Below are positions 51,267-60,815 of a stretch of 64,000 nucleotides of DNA, piece after piece. Origin of the DNA: Zeaxanthinibacter enoshimensis (GTDB lineage Bacteria > Bacteroidota > Bacteroidia > Flavobacteriales > Flavobacteriaceae); contig NZ_SNYI01000001.1 of NCBI RefSeq assembly GCF_004362865.1, forward strand, positions 372,001 to 436,000, given 5' to 3'. The translations under genes and the position numbers were made by a program. Within the stretch, counting starts at the first letter, position 1; the number at the start of each line of letters is the position of its first letter. The notes beneath the pieces are model-generated. The model was not told the origin of the DNA and did not search any database. It was given only the letters and a program-made list of their open reading frames with translations.

Positions 51267-52192
51267 AAAATTACGGAATAGCCATTCACGGAGGAGCCGG
51301 AACCATTTCCAAGACCAACATGAGCAAATGGAAGGCCGAAGCCTACCGGCAGGTCCTTAAACGGGCCTATACCGTGGGGTATCTTACCTTGCACAAAGGA
51401 GGAACCTCCCTGGATGCTGTCACCGAAGCCGTTATCGTAATGGAAAACAGTCCCCTGTTCAATGCGGGCAGGGGTGCGGTTTTCACCCATGAGGGTGAAC
51501 ACGAGATGGACGCTGCCATTATGGATGGTAAGAAATTAAAGGCAGGTGGAGTAGCCGGGGTCAGCGGCATAAAGAATCCCATCCTGCTCTCCAGGGCCGT
51601 TATGCAGCACTCAAAACATGTGATCATCAGTGGCCCCCAGGCACGGGAATTCGCCAGGGAACAGGGTCTCGAATTTGCTCCCAAAGACTATTTCTACGAC
51701 GAATACCGCTACAAGCAATGGCAAAGAGTGGCTTCTAAAGACCAGGTAAGCCTGGACCATGACGAGGAACTGAACAAGAAATTCGGAACCGTGGGTGCCG
51801 TAGCCCTGGATAAAAAGGGGAATCTCGCAGCAGCCACCTCAACCGGTGGGATGGTCAATAAGAAATACGGTCGGATCGGGGACAGCGCCCTGGTAGGGAT
51901 AGGCACCTATGCCAATAATAACAGTTGTGCGATCTCCTGTACCGGTCATGGGGAATTTTTTATCCGGGCAGTAGTGGCTCATGAAGTATCCGCCCGGATG
52001 CTCCATAAACATGAATCCCTGAAAGAAGCCTCGGAACATGTGGTCATGCACGTTCTGCCCAAAATGGGTGGGAAAGGCGGACTCATTGGAATAGACCTTC
52101 AGGGAAATATCGTTATGCCCTTTAATACCAAAGGCATGTACAGGGGTTTCAGGAATTCCCGGAACGAAGAGTTTGTCAATATCTTTAAATAA
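51263..52192 (+). CDS. Isoaspartyl peptidase / L-asparaginase (Ntn hydrolase)
   Basis: A 309-residue plant-type asparaginase. The N-terminal part has YGIAIHGGAGTISK and LFNAGRGAVFTHEGEHEMDAA. The self-processing site and Thr nucleophile are at FGTVGAVALDKKG, followed by AAATSTGGMVNKKYGRIGDS and ISCTGHGEFF. These enzymes cut isoAsp dipeptides or asparagine after autocleavage. No signal peptide, so cytosolic. Coupled to the upstream P-loop gene. Confidence 0.92.
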   Translation: MKNYGIAIHGGAGTISKTNMSKWKAEAYRQVLKRAYTVGYLTLHKGGTSLDAVTEAVIVMENSPLFNAGRGAVFTHEGEHEMDAAIMDGKKLKAGGVAGVSGIKNPILLSRAVMQHSKHVIISGPQAREFAREQGLEFAPKDYFYDEYRYKQWQRVASKDQVSLDHDEELNKKFGTVGAVALDKKGNLAAATSTGGMVNKKYGRIGDSALVGIGTYANNNSCAISCTGHGEFFIRAVVAHEVSARMLHKHESLKEASEHVVMHVLPKMGGKGGLIGIDLQGNIVMPFNTKGMYRGFRNSRNEEFVNIFK

Positions 52193-52211
52193 GCCTGGGG
52201 TCTAATCCAAA

Positions 52212-52898
52212 TTATTTGGAAAGGGCTTCCAGGTACTGGTCAATATAGAGGGGAGTCTGCCTGGATTTATACTGGGCAATGTACCTGGGGTGGTCAAACA
52301 CCACCAGTTCACCAAACAACTGCTCCTCTTTGTTGATCTCCTGCAGGAACTTTGCATTCTTTTTTCCCAGCACAAAGCATTTATCCTGCCGTATCCCCAG
52401 GTTGATCATTTCCTTAAGGTGATCAGTGATAGGGATTCTCAGTGCTTCGTACAGATCGGGGAAATCGTAATAATTGCAATTTACCCAGTTGCCTTTCTTA
52501 TTGCGGATCACGAACCCCAGGGGGTACATGGAATTGATAAAGAAATCCTTGTAGAATTCCCCGGGCCCTCCGTACGCCCGGATCACCTCGTATACAAAAA
52601 CTGATGAAGGTTCGTGCGAATTGAAGGAATCGATCCGGATCCCGCAATCAGTGGCCAGTCTCTTGGTATCGGTAAACGGGATACCGGTTGCTCCCGCACC
52701 CAGCCTTCCGGGGTTTATGCCGAGAATAAGAGTCCGTTCTTTATCATCGTTATAGTATTTATTATAAAACTTCTCCGAAATCCCGAGGATCTCCGGGTTT
52801 TCCCTGAAAGGATTCATTATCCTGATATCCCTTGGCAGCGACAGTTGTGGATTAAGCACACTGTTGAAATGATTTACCCGGCCGGCAAATGTATCCAT
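52212..52898 (-). CDS. SMUG2-type uracil-DNA glycosylase family protein
   Basis: About 228 residues. Motif 1 is LILGINPGRLGAGATGIPFTD, close to the GMNPGPxGMxQTGVPFG motif of SMUG1. Motif 2 is VVFDHPRYI. Between them lie FVYEVIRAYGG and FFINSMYPLGFV. It should remove uracil or oxidised pyrimidines from DNA. Start ATG 52898 (MDTFAGRVNHF) is favoured over ATG 52934. It is 36 bp downstream of the glucosidase gene. Confidence 0.88.
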   Translation of the reverse strand: MDTFAGRVNHFNSVLNPQLSLPRDIRIMNPFRENPEILGISEKFYNKYYNDDKERTLILGINPGRLGAGATGIPFTDTKRLATDCGIRIDSFNSHEPSSVFVYEVIRAYGGPGEFYKDFFINSMYPLGFVIRNKKGNWVNCNYYDFPDLYEALRIPITDHLKEMINLGIRQDKCFVLGKKNAKFLQEINKEEQLFGELVVFDHPRYIAQYKSRQTPLYIDQYLEALSK

Positions 52899-52934
52899 GT
52901 GAAAAATCGTTTTTCCAAAAATACAGGATTGCAT

Positions 52935-55574
52935 TTAACTGCCCTTGTGAATATCCGCGATCAGGTTAGCCACCAGGGCCGTCCATCCTGTTTGATGAGA
53001 AGCTCCCACTCCACGACCGTTGTCCCCGTGGAAGTATTCATAGAATAAAATATAGTCCCTGAAATGTTCTTTCTGGTATTGTTCCTGGTGCAGGCCATTA
53101 ACAGCCCGGGATCCCTGTGTATCTGTCTTGAAAATGCGCACTAGTCTTTTACTGATCCTGTGTGCGATTTGATGCAGGTCCAGTTCTTCCCCTGCGCCTG
53201 TTGGGTACTGGAATTTCATATCCTCCCCGCAATAGGAATAATACTCTCTCAGGGCATTGATAAAAAGATAGTTCATGGGGAACCAGACCGGTCCCCGCCA
53301 GTTTGAATTGCCACCAAAAAGAGGCACAGATGATTCCGCGGGTTCATAATTAATACTATAGGTAGTGCCTTCAATATCAATCGAGTATGGTTCCTCGTGT
53401 TTTTTGGAGAGCGAGCGAATCCCGTAGGGACTCAGGAACTCGGATTCATCGAGTAAAACTTTTACCAGGATTGGCATCCGGTCCTTAGGCACCAGGGAGA
53501 GCAGGAGGTCATCCCCTTCTACGTACTCCTGTATTACAGGGAATTTCATGGTTTCCAGCCGGTACCTTTTAAACCAGCCGACACTGGCTTTGAATTTAGG
53601 AAGCTTATCTAATGTTTGCTTCTTGATACACAGCACGGCAGCCAGGGATAACATCCCGGCAATAGAACGCACCTTGATGGGGACAAAGCGTCCGTCCGGC
53701 AATATCAGTTTATCATAAAAGAATCCTTCTTCCTCATCCCAGGTACCTTCATTTTCCCGGCTTCGGGTATTCAGGGCTTCTGCAATGAAGATAAAATGTC
53801 CAAAATATTTGGTCGCCATGTCTTCGTAGGCATCATCCTCTATAGCGATCTCGAGGCTCATCTCCAGCATGTTCAGGCAATACAGTGCCATCCATGAGGT
53901 TCCGTCTACCTGTTCCAGGATCCCTCCCCCGGGGATTCCCTTGCTGCGATCAAACACTCCTATATTATCTAATCCCAGGAAGCCTCCTTCAAAAACGTTC
54001 TTCTGGCTGCTGTCCAGTCGGTTGACCCACCAGGTAAAATTCAGGGCCAGTTTATTGAACATCCTCTTAAGGAATTTAATATCTCCTTTCCCGGTCTTAC
54101 GCCGGTCTATCTGGTAGATCTCTATTGCAGCCCAGGCCTGTACGGGAGGATTTACATCACTGAAAGACCATTCATAGGCAGGGATCTGCCCATTGGGTTT
54201 CATATACCACTCCTTGGTAAACAACAACAGCTGTTTCTTGGCAAATTCCGCGTCGATCATAGCCATGGTAACACAGTGAAACGCAGAATCCCAGGCCGCA
54301 TACCAGGGATATTCCCATGCATCGGGCATCAACATAATATCGTGACTCCTCAGTGTTTTCCAACTGTGGTTGCGGCCATACCATCGCTCCGGGGGCGGTA
54401 CAGAATTTTTCTTATCCCCTTCTAACCATCGTTCAACCTCATAATTATAGTACTGCTTGGTCCACAGCATCCCGGCAAAGGCCTGTTTCTGGATCCGGAA
54501 TTCCTCGTCCGTGCATTTAACAGCGATCTTCCTGTAAAAATCATCACATTCACTCCGTCTCCCCTCCATCACAGCTTCAAAGCCGGACCCGAACGGGTCA
54601 TCTATGCTCTCCTTACTTAATCGCAGGCGAATCGTACAACTTTCACCCGGAGCCAGCTCCCGTACGTATTGCGGTGCAAACTTGGTACCTTGCTTGTTCC
54701 TTGTTGCCAGGGTATAATCTCCCTGTGTAACAGCGTCGTGAAAAAGATCTTTTTTAAACGGGTGATTATTCTTATCCCCGTAAACCCGTTCCCTGTTGGA
54801 CTCGTTTTCGGTAAAAAGCAATCGGTCTGCCTTCTCAAAGTACAGTTGGTAATCCCCAACATATTCATGTGATATGTTAACGACCTCCCCGGAATTCTTA
54901 TCAAGGCGGATCTGGGGTTTGACCTCCATTTCGCGGAAACTCCAGAAGTTCCTTATCCAAAGGGTGGGCAGTAAATGGATAGGAGCCGACTTCGCGGCGT
55001 GGTTGGTCACAGTGATCCGGATCAGGATATCCTCGGGACCTTGCTTGGCGTATTCAGTAAACACATCAAAATAAGCATCCTTGTCAAAAATCCCGGTGTC
55101 CAGCAATTCGTATTCGAGTTCTTCCCTGCTTCTCTTACTATTTTCAGCCACCAGGGCAGCATACGGGAATTCTGCCTGGGGGTATTTATAGAGGTGTTTC
55201 ATATAGGAATGGCTGGGGGTATTTTCCAGGTAATAATACAGCTCCTTAACATCCTCTCCATGGTTTCCCTGCGGACCGGTCAGTCCGAATAATCTTTCCT
55301 TGAGGATGGGGTCCTTTCCATTCCATAAAGCGATCCCGAAGCAGATATTGCAGTAGCGGTCAGAGATTCCGGCCATCCCATCTTCTCCCCAGCGATAGGT
55401 CCGGCTTCGTGCGTGGTCATGGGGAAAATACCCCCATGCATCCCCATTAGCGCTATAATCCTCCCGAACGGTTCCCCACTGCCGCTCGCTGAGGTAAGGT
55501 CCCCAGTGTAACCAGTCTTCCTTACCTTCATTATATGCCTGTATCCGCAGGTCTTCTTCGGTTTGTTCGGTCAT
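52935..55574 (-). CDS. GH63/MGH1-like glucosidase
   Basis: An 879-residue intracellular glycoside hydrolase. The N-terminal region has DWLHWGPYLSERQWGTVRED. The (alpha/alpha)6 barrel (about 380-870) has PDAWEYPWYAAWDSAFH, GFLGLDNIGVFDRS, EQVDGTSWMALYCLNML, NWRGPVWFPMNYL and FHGDNGRGVGASHQTGWTA. The catalytic acids are in these segments. Family GH63 members act on alpha-glucosides such as glucosylglycerate or mannosylglycerate in bacteria. The actual substrate is unknown. It is 5 bp after an SDR gene. Confidence 0.88.
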   Translation of the reverse strand: MTEQTEEDLRIQAYNEGKEDWLHWGPYLSERQWGTVREDYSANGDAWGYFPHDHARSRTYRWGEDGMAGISDRYCNICFGIALWNGKDPILKERLFGLTGPQGNHGEDVKELYYYLENTPSHSYMKHLYKYPQAEFPYAALVAENSKRSREELEYELLDTGIFDKDAYFDVFTEYAKQGPEDILIRITVTNHAAKSAPIHLLPTLWIRNFWSFREMEVKPQIRLDKNSGEVVNISHEYVGDYQLYFEKADRLLFTENESNRERVYGDKNNHPFKKDLFHDAVTQGDYTLATRNKQGTKFAPQYVRELAPGESCTIRLRLSKESIDDPFGSGFEAVMEGRRSECDDFYRKIAVKCTDEEFRIQKQAFAGMLWTKQYYNYEVERWLEGDKKNSVPPPERWYGRNHSWKTLRSHDIMLMPDAWEYPWYAAWDSAFHCVTMAMIDAEFAKKQLLLFTKEWYMKPNGQIPAYEWSFSDVNPPVQAWAAIEIYQIDRRKTGKGDIKFLKRMFNKLALNFTWWVNRLDSSQKNVFEGGFLGLDNIGVFDRSKGIPGGGILEQVDGTSWMALYCLNMLEMSLEIAIEDDAYEDMATKYFGHFIFIAEALNTRSRENEGTWDEEEGFFYDKLILPDGRFVPIKVRSIAGMLSLAAVLCIKKQTLDKLPKFKASVGWFKRYRLETMKFPVIQEYVEGDDLLLSLVPKDRMPILVKVLLDESEFLSPYGIRSLSKKHEEPYSIDIEGTTYSINYEPAESSVPLFGGNSNWRGPVWFPMNYLFINALREYYSYCGEDMKFQYPTGAGEELDLHQIAHRISKRLVRIFKTDTQGSRAVNGLHQEQYQKEHFRDYILFYEYFHGDNGRGVGASHQTGWTALVANLIADIHKGS

Positions 55575-55579
55575 GTTTC

Positions 55580-56398
55580 CTATCCGTTTGTGGTGAACCC
55601 GGGGTAGCAGGTCATTCCCCCGTCTACATAGATCGTGGTTCCATTAATATATTCTGATTCGTCTGAAGCGAGCCAGGCCGCGGCGCTGCCGATATCCTCG
55701 GGCACTCCGATGCGTTGGTAGGGAATCAGCTTAAGAAGTTTTTCCAACGCTTCTTCCGATTCCCAGGCCGATTGATTGATCTTGGTCTTGATCGCTCCCG
55801 GGGCAATACTGTTACAGCGGATCTTGTGTGAGGCGTATTCCTGGCATATACTCTCCATCAGCATCACTATGGCACCCTTGGAAGCCGCATAATTAGCATG
55901 CCCGGCCCATGGAATGATCTGGTGAACAGAGCTCATGTGGATGATCTTACCAAGCGATTTCGAAATTTCGGGGCGCATACCTCTTTTCAGGAATTCTTTT
56001 ATCGCTTCCCTGGCGCAGAGGAACTGTCCTGTAAGGTTAACATCTATCACTTCCTGCCAGTACTCCAGGGTCATTTCGTGCAGCGGAGCATCCCGTTGAA
56101 GACCCGCATTGGGAACACAGATATCCACGGTCCCGAAATGTTTTATGGTTTTCTTAAACATGGCCTGCACCTGGTCTTCCTTAGAGACATCACATTTAAT
56201 GGCAATTGCCTCCCCGCTGATGTTGTCTTTACTTATCCGGTGGGCGATCTCCTCGGCATCCTCGGGCCGTGAGTGATAATTGACCACTACATTAGCCCCA
56301 TCCTGGCCCAGTGCCAGGGCCACAGCTTTACCGATGCCCGAATTGGCTCCGGTGACGATACAGGTCTGCCCCACTAACCTTTTATTCGGTTTTTGCAT
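55580..56398 (-). CDS. SDR oxidoreductase (glucose 1-dehydrogenase-like)
   Basis: A 272-residue classical SDR: cofactor motif VTGANSGIGKAVALAL, NAGLQ, catalytic Ser in IHMSSVHQIIPW and YAASKGA, and the C-terminal EYINGTTIYVDGGMTCYPG. Closest by feel to glucose 1-dehydrogenase/3-oxoacyl reductase types. Being in one operon with the glucosidase suggests it handles the released sugar. Promoter not clear. Confidence 0.88.
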   Translation of the reverse strand: MQKPNKRLVGQTCIVTGANSGIGKAVALALGQDGANVVVNYHSRPEDAEEIAHRISKDNISGEAIAIKCDVSKEDQVQAMFKKTIKHFGTVDICVPNAGLQRDAPLHEMTLEYWQEVIDVNLTGQFLCAREAIKEFLKRGMRPEISKSLGKIIHMSSVHQIIPWAGHANYAASKGAIVMLMESICQEYASHKIRCNSIAPGAIKTKINQSAWESEEALEKLLKLIPYQRIGVPEDIGSAAAWLASDESEYINGTTIYVDGGMTCYPGFTTNG

Positions 56399-56760
56399 GT
56401 TTCAATAATTTGATTAAAGTTAGCAGATATAGCGTTCTCTTTTGAAGAAATTTATGGCTTAACGCCTGATCTTGGAGCGTAACGGAATTCCAAATATTCC
56501 CGACGAAGGCTAATGCTTTAGATCCGTCACCTAAAGGCGATCAACCGTAGGACAGGTCCTTATTCACTGTAGGGCAGGTTTAGAGGATCAAGATTTAAAG
56601 GTAATTTATTTTCTGTGGAATATTTATTGCCCGGATCGTAAACTATTTTCTCTTGGAGAATAGGAATGAACTGATGAATCAATATAATTCCCGATATTGT
56701 CCGGGAAATTACCTTACCAAAATAAGTTAACTTTAAATTAACCTCAAGAGAGCTATACAC
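56399..56760. other. Intergenic region without a recognisable gene
   Basis: About 360 bp between divergent genes. Two short similar segments (cgtaggacaggtcc and tgtagggcaggttt near 56550-56580) and a weak hairpin ttcccg-N8-cgggaa near 56690 are visible. The minus-strand reading frame that crosses it is an antisense shadow of the next gene. No RNA gene is recognised. Confidence 0.5.
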
Positions 56761-57030
56761 ATGGCAAAAGGACTGCTGCTTTTTATCATTGTTTTCATAG
56801 TCATTACCCTGTTGCATTCGACTATGATGACGATATACGATCTCAGTCCGGCTAAAAGAAGATGGTACCAGAAGATATTCTGGCATTTCTATTTCATCTA
56901 CCTGGTTATTATGGCTGTTTACCAGTGGATCCTGGAAGGCATGGGCTGGCTCCCAATTACCCTTGCCTTTGTCGGCATTGCCGGAACATTGTCCATTCTC
57001 CTGGGGATTTTCCATCCTACGAGGGAATGA
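56761..57030 (+). CDS. Small membrane protein
   Basis: An 89-residue protein with three hydrophobic helices (LLLFIIVFIVITLLHS, FWHFYFIYLVIMAVYQWI and ITLAFVGIAGTLSILLGIF) joined by a short basic loop (LSPAKRRWYQK). No named family is known to me. The spacing to the hydrolase downstream is 124 bp, so co-transcription is uncertain. Confidence 0.65.
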   Translation: MAKGLLLFIIVFIVITLLHSTMMTIYDLSPAKRRWYQKIFWHFYFIYLVIMAVYQWILEGMGWLPITLAFVGIAGTLSILLGIFHPTRE

Positions 57031-57154
57031 TCCGATTCTTAGTTTATCAGCTGCAGGATCTCCGTAACCAAAAAAATAAAAACCAGTCACCAACCCTTTT
57101 TTACAGGCCCGGTATTATCTCTAATTGTTGTAGTTTTAGAGGAAATTTACCCAT

Positions 57155-59065
57155 ATGAAAATTATTGATCGCCGCCACATCTTACTCTTTTTCCTTTCAT
57201 TCGTTCTACTCGGAATATTTAGTTCCACCGCTCAGCATAACCTGCCAGAAGATAACCCACTGGTAAAGGAACTGACTGCTATTGCCGTTGTAGAACAAAA
57301 AGTAATGATGCCGATGCGCGACGGAATCCGGCTGGCCACTGATATTTACCGCCCGAAGACGGAAGAAAAAGTACCGGTCATATTTTCCAGGACGCCTTAC
57401 AATTTTGACTCCTGGCAGGAAGGTGAGTTCAAAGACCGTCATATCAAAAGTGCGTTGCAGGCCGTCAAGAGAGGTTATGCTTACGTAGTGCAGAATGAAA
57501 GAGGTCGCTATTTCTCGGAAGGAGAATGGGACATCCTGGGGGTACCGCTTACCGATGGTTACGATGCCTTTAGCTGGCTCACCGAACAGGAATGGTCTAA
57601 TGGAAAAATTGGAACCCTTGGTTGTTCTTCCACCGCGGAATGGCAGATGGCGGTAGCAGCCCTGGACCATCCTTCCCATGCCGCGATGGTCCCACAAGGC
57701 TTTGGCGCAGGAATAGGTACAGTCGGGGATTTCACAGAGCAGGGAAACTGGTATCGCGGCGGTGCGGAACAACTGCTGTTCTTCGCCTGGTTATACGGTG
57801 TTGAACACGATATCTACAAACCGCGTATCCCGGAAGGAGCCACACAGGAAGACCTCTTGAGGATTTCCAGGTATTACGACCTGGCACCCGATAACCCGGA
57901 AGTGGATATGTCTGAGGCCCTGTGGCATTTACCGATTACGGACATGCTTAAGAACATGAACGGGAAAAAGGAGATCTTTGATAAAATGGTGAGGCGTAAA
58001 CCCAACGACCCGGCCTGGTATGAAGGTGGACTCTACCATGATACGATGGAGTTTGATATTCCCAGTTTCTGGTTTGCCTCCTGGTATGATGTATCCATAA
58101 GCCCCAACCTGGAATTATTCAGGCACCTGAGGAAAAATGCAACTTCTGAAGAGGCGCGGGATAACCAGTACCTGGTCATAGCTCCTACCCTGCATTGCGC
58201 CTATACCCGGGCAACCGAAAATACGATAGTCGGCGAGCGTTCTGTAGGTGATGCCAGGCTTAATTACGAAGATCAGATCTACGCCTGGTTTGATCTATGG
58301 CTGAAAGGCGCAGATAACGACTTTAAGGAAAAGACCCCCCGGGTTCAGTACTATACTATGGGCAAGAATATCTGGCAGGCAGCCGAAACCTGGCCCCCGG
58401 AACATGTGAAATCAAAGACCTATTACCTGGAATCCGGAGGAAAAGCCAACACCCTGAATGGTGATGGTACCCTGAGTACAAGAAAACCGTCGGGCACGGA
58501 CAGCCCGGACAGTTTTACTTACGATCCGCTTAACCCTGTAACCTCTTATGGGGGCAATGTATGCTGTACCGGCAATGCGATACAGGGAGGAGCATTTGAC
58601 CAGCAGGAAATGGAAACCCGTGAGGATATCCTGGTCTATACCTCCGAACCCTTATCGGAAGGGATGGAGGTCAGCGGATTTATCGAATCTACCTTATATG
58701 TATCCTCAGATGCAAAAGACACTGATTTCACCATTAAACTGATCGATGTTTATCCTGATGGTCGCGCTTATAACCTGGACGAGACCATACAGCGAGCGCG
58801 CTATCGTGAAGGATATGACAAGGAAGTATTCATGGAGGAAGGCAAGGTCTATGAACTGAGGCTCCCGGATATGGCCACCTCTAATTATTTCGAAAAAGGC
58901 CACAGGATCCGCATCGAGGTGAGCAGCAGTAATTTCCCGCGTTTTGCGCGGAACCTCAACACCGGGGGTGACAATTTTGACGAATCGGAGGGGGTAACTG
59001 CCCACAATAAAGTTCATCACAGCCGGAAATATGCTTCCAGGATCGTGTTGCCCATAAAAAAATGA
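57155..59065 (+). CDS. CocE/NonD family hydrolase, exported
   Basis: A 636-residue alpha/beta hydrolase of the S15/CocE group. Signal peptide [36 protein letters not shown] and [16 protein letters not shown] mark the family N-terminus. The nucleophile elbow is [13 protein letters not shown], differing from the usual GxSYxG. A His is in [10 protein letters not shown], and a C-terminal jelly-roll begins near [13 protein letters not shown]. It probably cleaves esters or acyl-peptides in the periplasm. It is followed by another hydrolase. Confidence 0.9.
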   Translation: MKIIDRRHILLFFLSFVLLGIFSSTAQHNLPEDNPLVKELTAIAVVEQKVMMPMRDGIRLATDIYRPKTEEKVPVIFSRTPYNFDSWQEGEFKDRHIKSALQAVKRGYAYVVQNERGRYFSEGEWDILGVPLTDGYDAFSWLTEQEWSNGKIGTLGCSSTAEWQMAVAALDHPSHAAMVPQGFGAGIGTVGDFTEQGNWYRGGAEQLLFFAWLYGVEHDIYKPRIPEGATQEDLLRISRYYDLAPDNPEVDMSEALWHLPITDMLKNMNGKKEIFDKMVRRKPNDPAWYEGGLYHDTMEFDIPSFWFASWYDVSISPNLELFRHLRKNATSEEARDNQYLVIAPTLHCAYTRATENTIVGERSVGDARLNYEDQIYAWFDLWLKGADNDFKEKTPRVQYYTMGKNIWQAAETWPPEHVKSKTYYLESGGKANTLNGDGTLSTRKPSGTDSPDSFTYDPLNPVTSYGGNVCCTGNAIQGGAFDQQEMETREDILVYTSEPLSEGMEVSGFIESTLYVSSDAKDTDFTIKLIDVYPDGRAYNLDETIQRARYREGYDKEVFMEEGKVYELRLPDMATSNYFEKGHRIRIEVSSSNFPRFARNLNTGGDNFDESEGVTAHNKVHHSRKYASRIVLPIKK

Positions 59066-59105
59066 TACAGGATAATGCTCGCAGTTGTGGGCCCAGAATG
59101 TAATA

Positions 59106-60023
59106 ATGATATCCAGACATAATTTACTCTTGTTCCTGATAGGATGTTGCCTGACCATAGCTACGGTTCGTGGCCAGACCCGTTATATGGACAAGGTCTT
59201 CGAAGTTATCAACACGCGCACCTACACCTATTCGGATACCTTAAAACTAGATTTTTATTATGCCCCTAAAGATAAAGTGACCCAAAAACCGCTGATCATC
59301 CTGATGCACGGAGGAGGTTTCGCCAAGGGAAGTCGAAATGGCCGGGATGAACAGAAATTCTGTACCGCCATGGCTGAAAAAGGTTATGCAGTGGTATCGC
59401 TCAGTTACCGCTTAACACGCAAGAACAAATCATTTGGCTGTGATTGTCCGGTGCCTGAGAAGATTGCAACCTACCGTGCCGCAATGCAGGATCTTGGAAA
59501 GGCATTGAAATTTCTACATTCCCGGGAAGTAGATCTTAAGATCGATCTTAACCAGGTGATCCTGGCAGGCAGCAGTGCAGGAGCTTCCACCATCCTGAAT
59601 GCACTTTTTATGAGGTCTCATTACGAATTCCGGGATATTGAATTCCGCAACACCAATTTTGTCGGAGCCATCAGTTTCTCCGGGGCGATGCTCGATTCGG
59701 AATACCTCCGGTCCAAGAAACCGGTACCGATAGTGATGATGCATGGTGAAAAAGACCGGACACTGCTGGTTGGGAAAGGACCGCACCGGAGTTGCGGACC
59801 CACCAACGTAGGCTATCTTATATTATCCGGACCACTGGCGATAACGGAAAAATTTCGCACCAATGAAAATCCTTTTTTATGTGTGATAGACCCGGAGGGC
59901 ACCCACGAATGGTCCAATTACGGATATTCCTATATCCCGGAGATATCCTCATTTTTATACCGCACCATTTTCCAGGGAGAACAGATCCAGACGTTTCAGA
60001 TCATTAAACATGTGGCAAATTGA
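59106..60023 (+). CDS. Exported alpha/beta hydrolase (lipase/esterase-like)
   Basis: A 305-residue protein with a signal peptide (LLLFLIGCCLTIATVRGQ). The oxyanion motif is ILMHGGGFAKGSRNG, the nucleophile LAGSSAGASTI and the acid/base pair VMMHGEKDR and EGTHEWSNY. This is the BD-FAE/hormone-sensitive-lipase-like class. Start ATG 59106 avoids the non-signal extension from 59085. It is 40 bp after the CocE-type gene, so likely in the same operon. Confidence 0.87.
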   Translation: MISRHNLLLFLIGCCLTIATVRGQTRYMDKVFEVINTRTYTYSDTLKLDFYYAPKDKVTQKPLIILMHGGGFAKGSRNGRDEQKFCTAMAEKGYAVVSLSYRLTRKNKSFGCDCPVPEKIATYRAAMQDLGKALKFLHSREVDLKIDLNQVILAGSSAGASTILNALFMRSHYEFRDIEFRNTNFVGAISFSGAMLDSEYLRSKKPVPIVMMHGEKDRTLLVGKGPHRSCGPTNVGYLILSGPLAITEKFRTNENPFLCVIDPEGTHEWSNYGYSYIPEISSFLYRTIFQGEQIQTFQIIKHVAN

Positions 60024-60186
60024 GTCATCAATTTCACAAGGATCAAATTTCCAGGGATAAGAAATAGGGGTTCTTAACCCCACCCCGATCTCAAGATAAA
60101 CGGGTTCACTGCAGGAAGCATGCAGTGTACAAACCCACTAGTGAACAAACCCGGAAATAACTCCATAAAAAAAAGCCACTGCTTTT

Positions 60187-60286
60187 CCCGGATCGCTCGG
60201 CTCCCGGGACCAGGGCGCGACTCGAACAAAGGACCTCTGATTAATCCCGCAGGTGCGGGACTCTAACCAACTGAGTTAATTTCCCA
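60187..60286 (-). pseudogene. tRNA-Asn-like remnant A
   Basis: On the minus strand the D-arm (AACTCAGTTGGTTAGAG), the 3' anticodon strand (TAATCAGA) and the variable loop/T-arm (GGTCCTTTGTTCGAG) of tRNA-Asn remain. The acceptor stem is lost, and the 5' anticodon strand plus part of the loop is replaced by the palindrome TCCCGCACCTGCGGGA (60245-60260). It also encodes the end of the interrupted GIY-YIG frame. Confidence 0.85.
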
Positions 60287-60549
60287 AAAGGAGTGAAGTC
60301 CGGATCAATCAACTTTTCTAATAAGGATCGACTTTTTTGATTTTTAATAAATCACTCTAAATTCTCAGCTACTCCCCTGTCTCGGCCAACATTGAATAAT
60401 GCTTTTAAAATCCAAGGTCTATATTTTGAAGTAAAAGTATTGAAAGTAGCTTCATTATGTTCCTTCAATCTCCTGTATGGAGCAGATGAATACCCTATAT
60501 AATAAGATTCAGTAATCTCAGATTGAATAATATATATGAAATACTCCAT
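60241..60549 (-). pseudogene. GIY-YIG nuclease gene, interrupted by a nonsense codon
   Basis: The first 65 codons give MEYFIYIIQSEITES, YYIGYSSAPYRRLKEHN and SKYRPWILKALF, a GIY-YIG domain. TGA follows at codon 66, immediately after the catalytic Glu (AENLE). Reading through, 36 more codons (FIKNQKSRSLLEKLIDPDF, ending LVRVPHLRD) match the intact copy at 60769-61077 without gaps. The total length of 309 bp is the same in both, so one C-to-T change (CGA to TGA) explains the break. A truncated product could still be made. Confidence 0.88.
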
Positions 60550-60567
60550 AATAAAATCATTGCTTTT

Positions 60568-60669
60568 CCCGGATCGCTCCGCTCCCGGGACCAGGGCGTG
60601 ACTCGAACTAAGGACCTCCTGCTTAATCCCGCAGGTGCGGGACGCTAACCCACTGAGTTATTCTACCCA
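60568..60669 (-). pseudogene. tRNA-Asn-like remnant B
   Basis: Same structure as remnant A with more changes in the D- and T-arms (ACTCAGTGGGTTAGCG, GGTCCTTAGTTCGAG). The palindrome is intact at 60627-60642. It lies just upstream (on the minus strand) of the interrupted GIY-YIG gene. Confidence 0.83.
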
Positions 60670-60713
60670 CTAATAAACCCGGAAATAATTCCATAAAAAA
60701 AGCCACTGCTTTT

Positions 60714-60815
60714 CCCGGATCGCCCCGCTCCCGGGACCAGGTCGCGACTCGAACAAAGGACCCTCTGATTAATCCCGCAGGTGCGGGACTCTAACCAACT
60801 TCGCTAATCTGCCCA
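60714..60815 (-). pseudogene. tRNA-Asn-like remnant C
   Basis: Damaged tRNA-Asn with the palindrome at 60773-60788. The D-arm is altered (TTAGCGAAGTTGGTTAGAG). It supplies the final 15 or so codons, including LVRVPHLRD and the stop, of the intact GIY-YIG gene. Confidence 0.85.

Noticed and set aside
56560-57093. Minus-strand frame of 177 codons
   Set aside because: It covers the small membrane protein gene and empty intergenic DNA, and has no family features; the plus-strand gene has clear membrane helices.
60061-60140. Terminator after the alpha/beta hydrolase
   Set aside because: Small hairpins (ggggtt-ctt-aacccc and actgca-N7-tgcagt) are present but neither is followed by a T-run.
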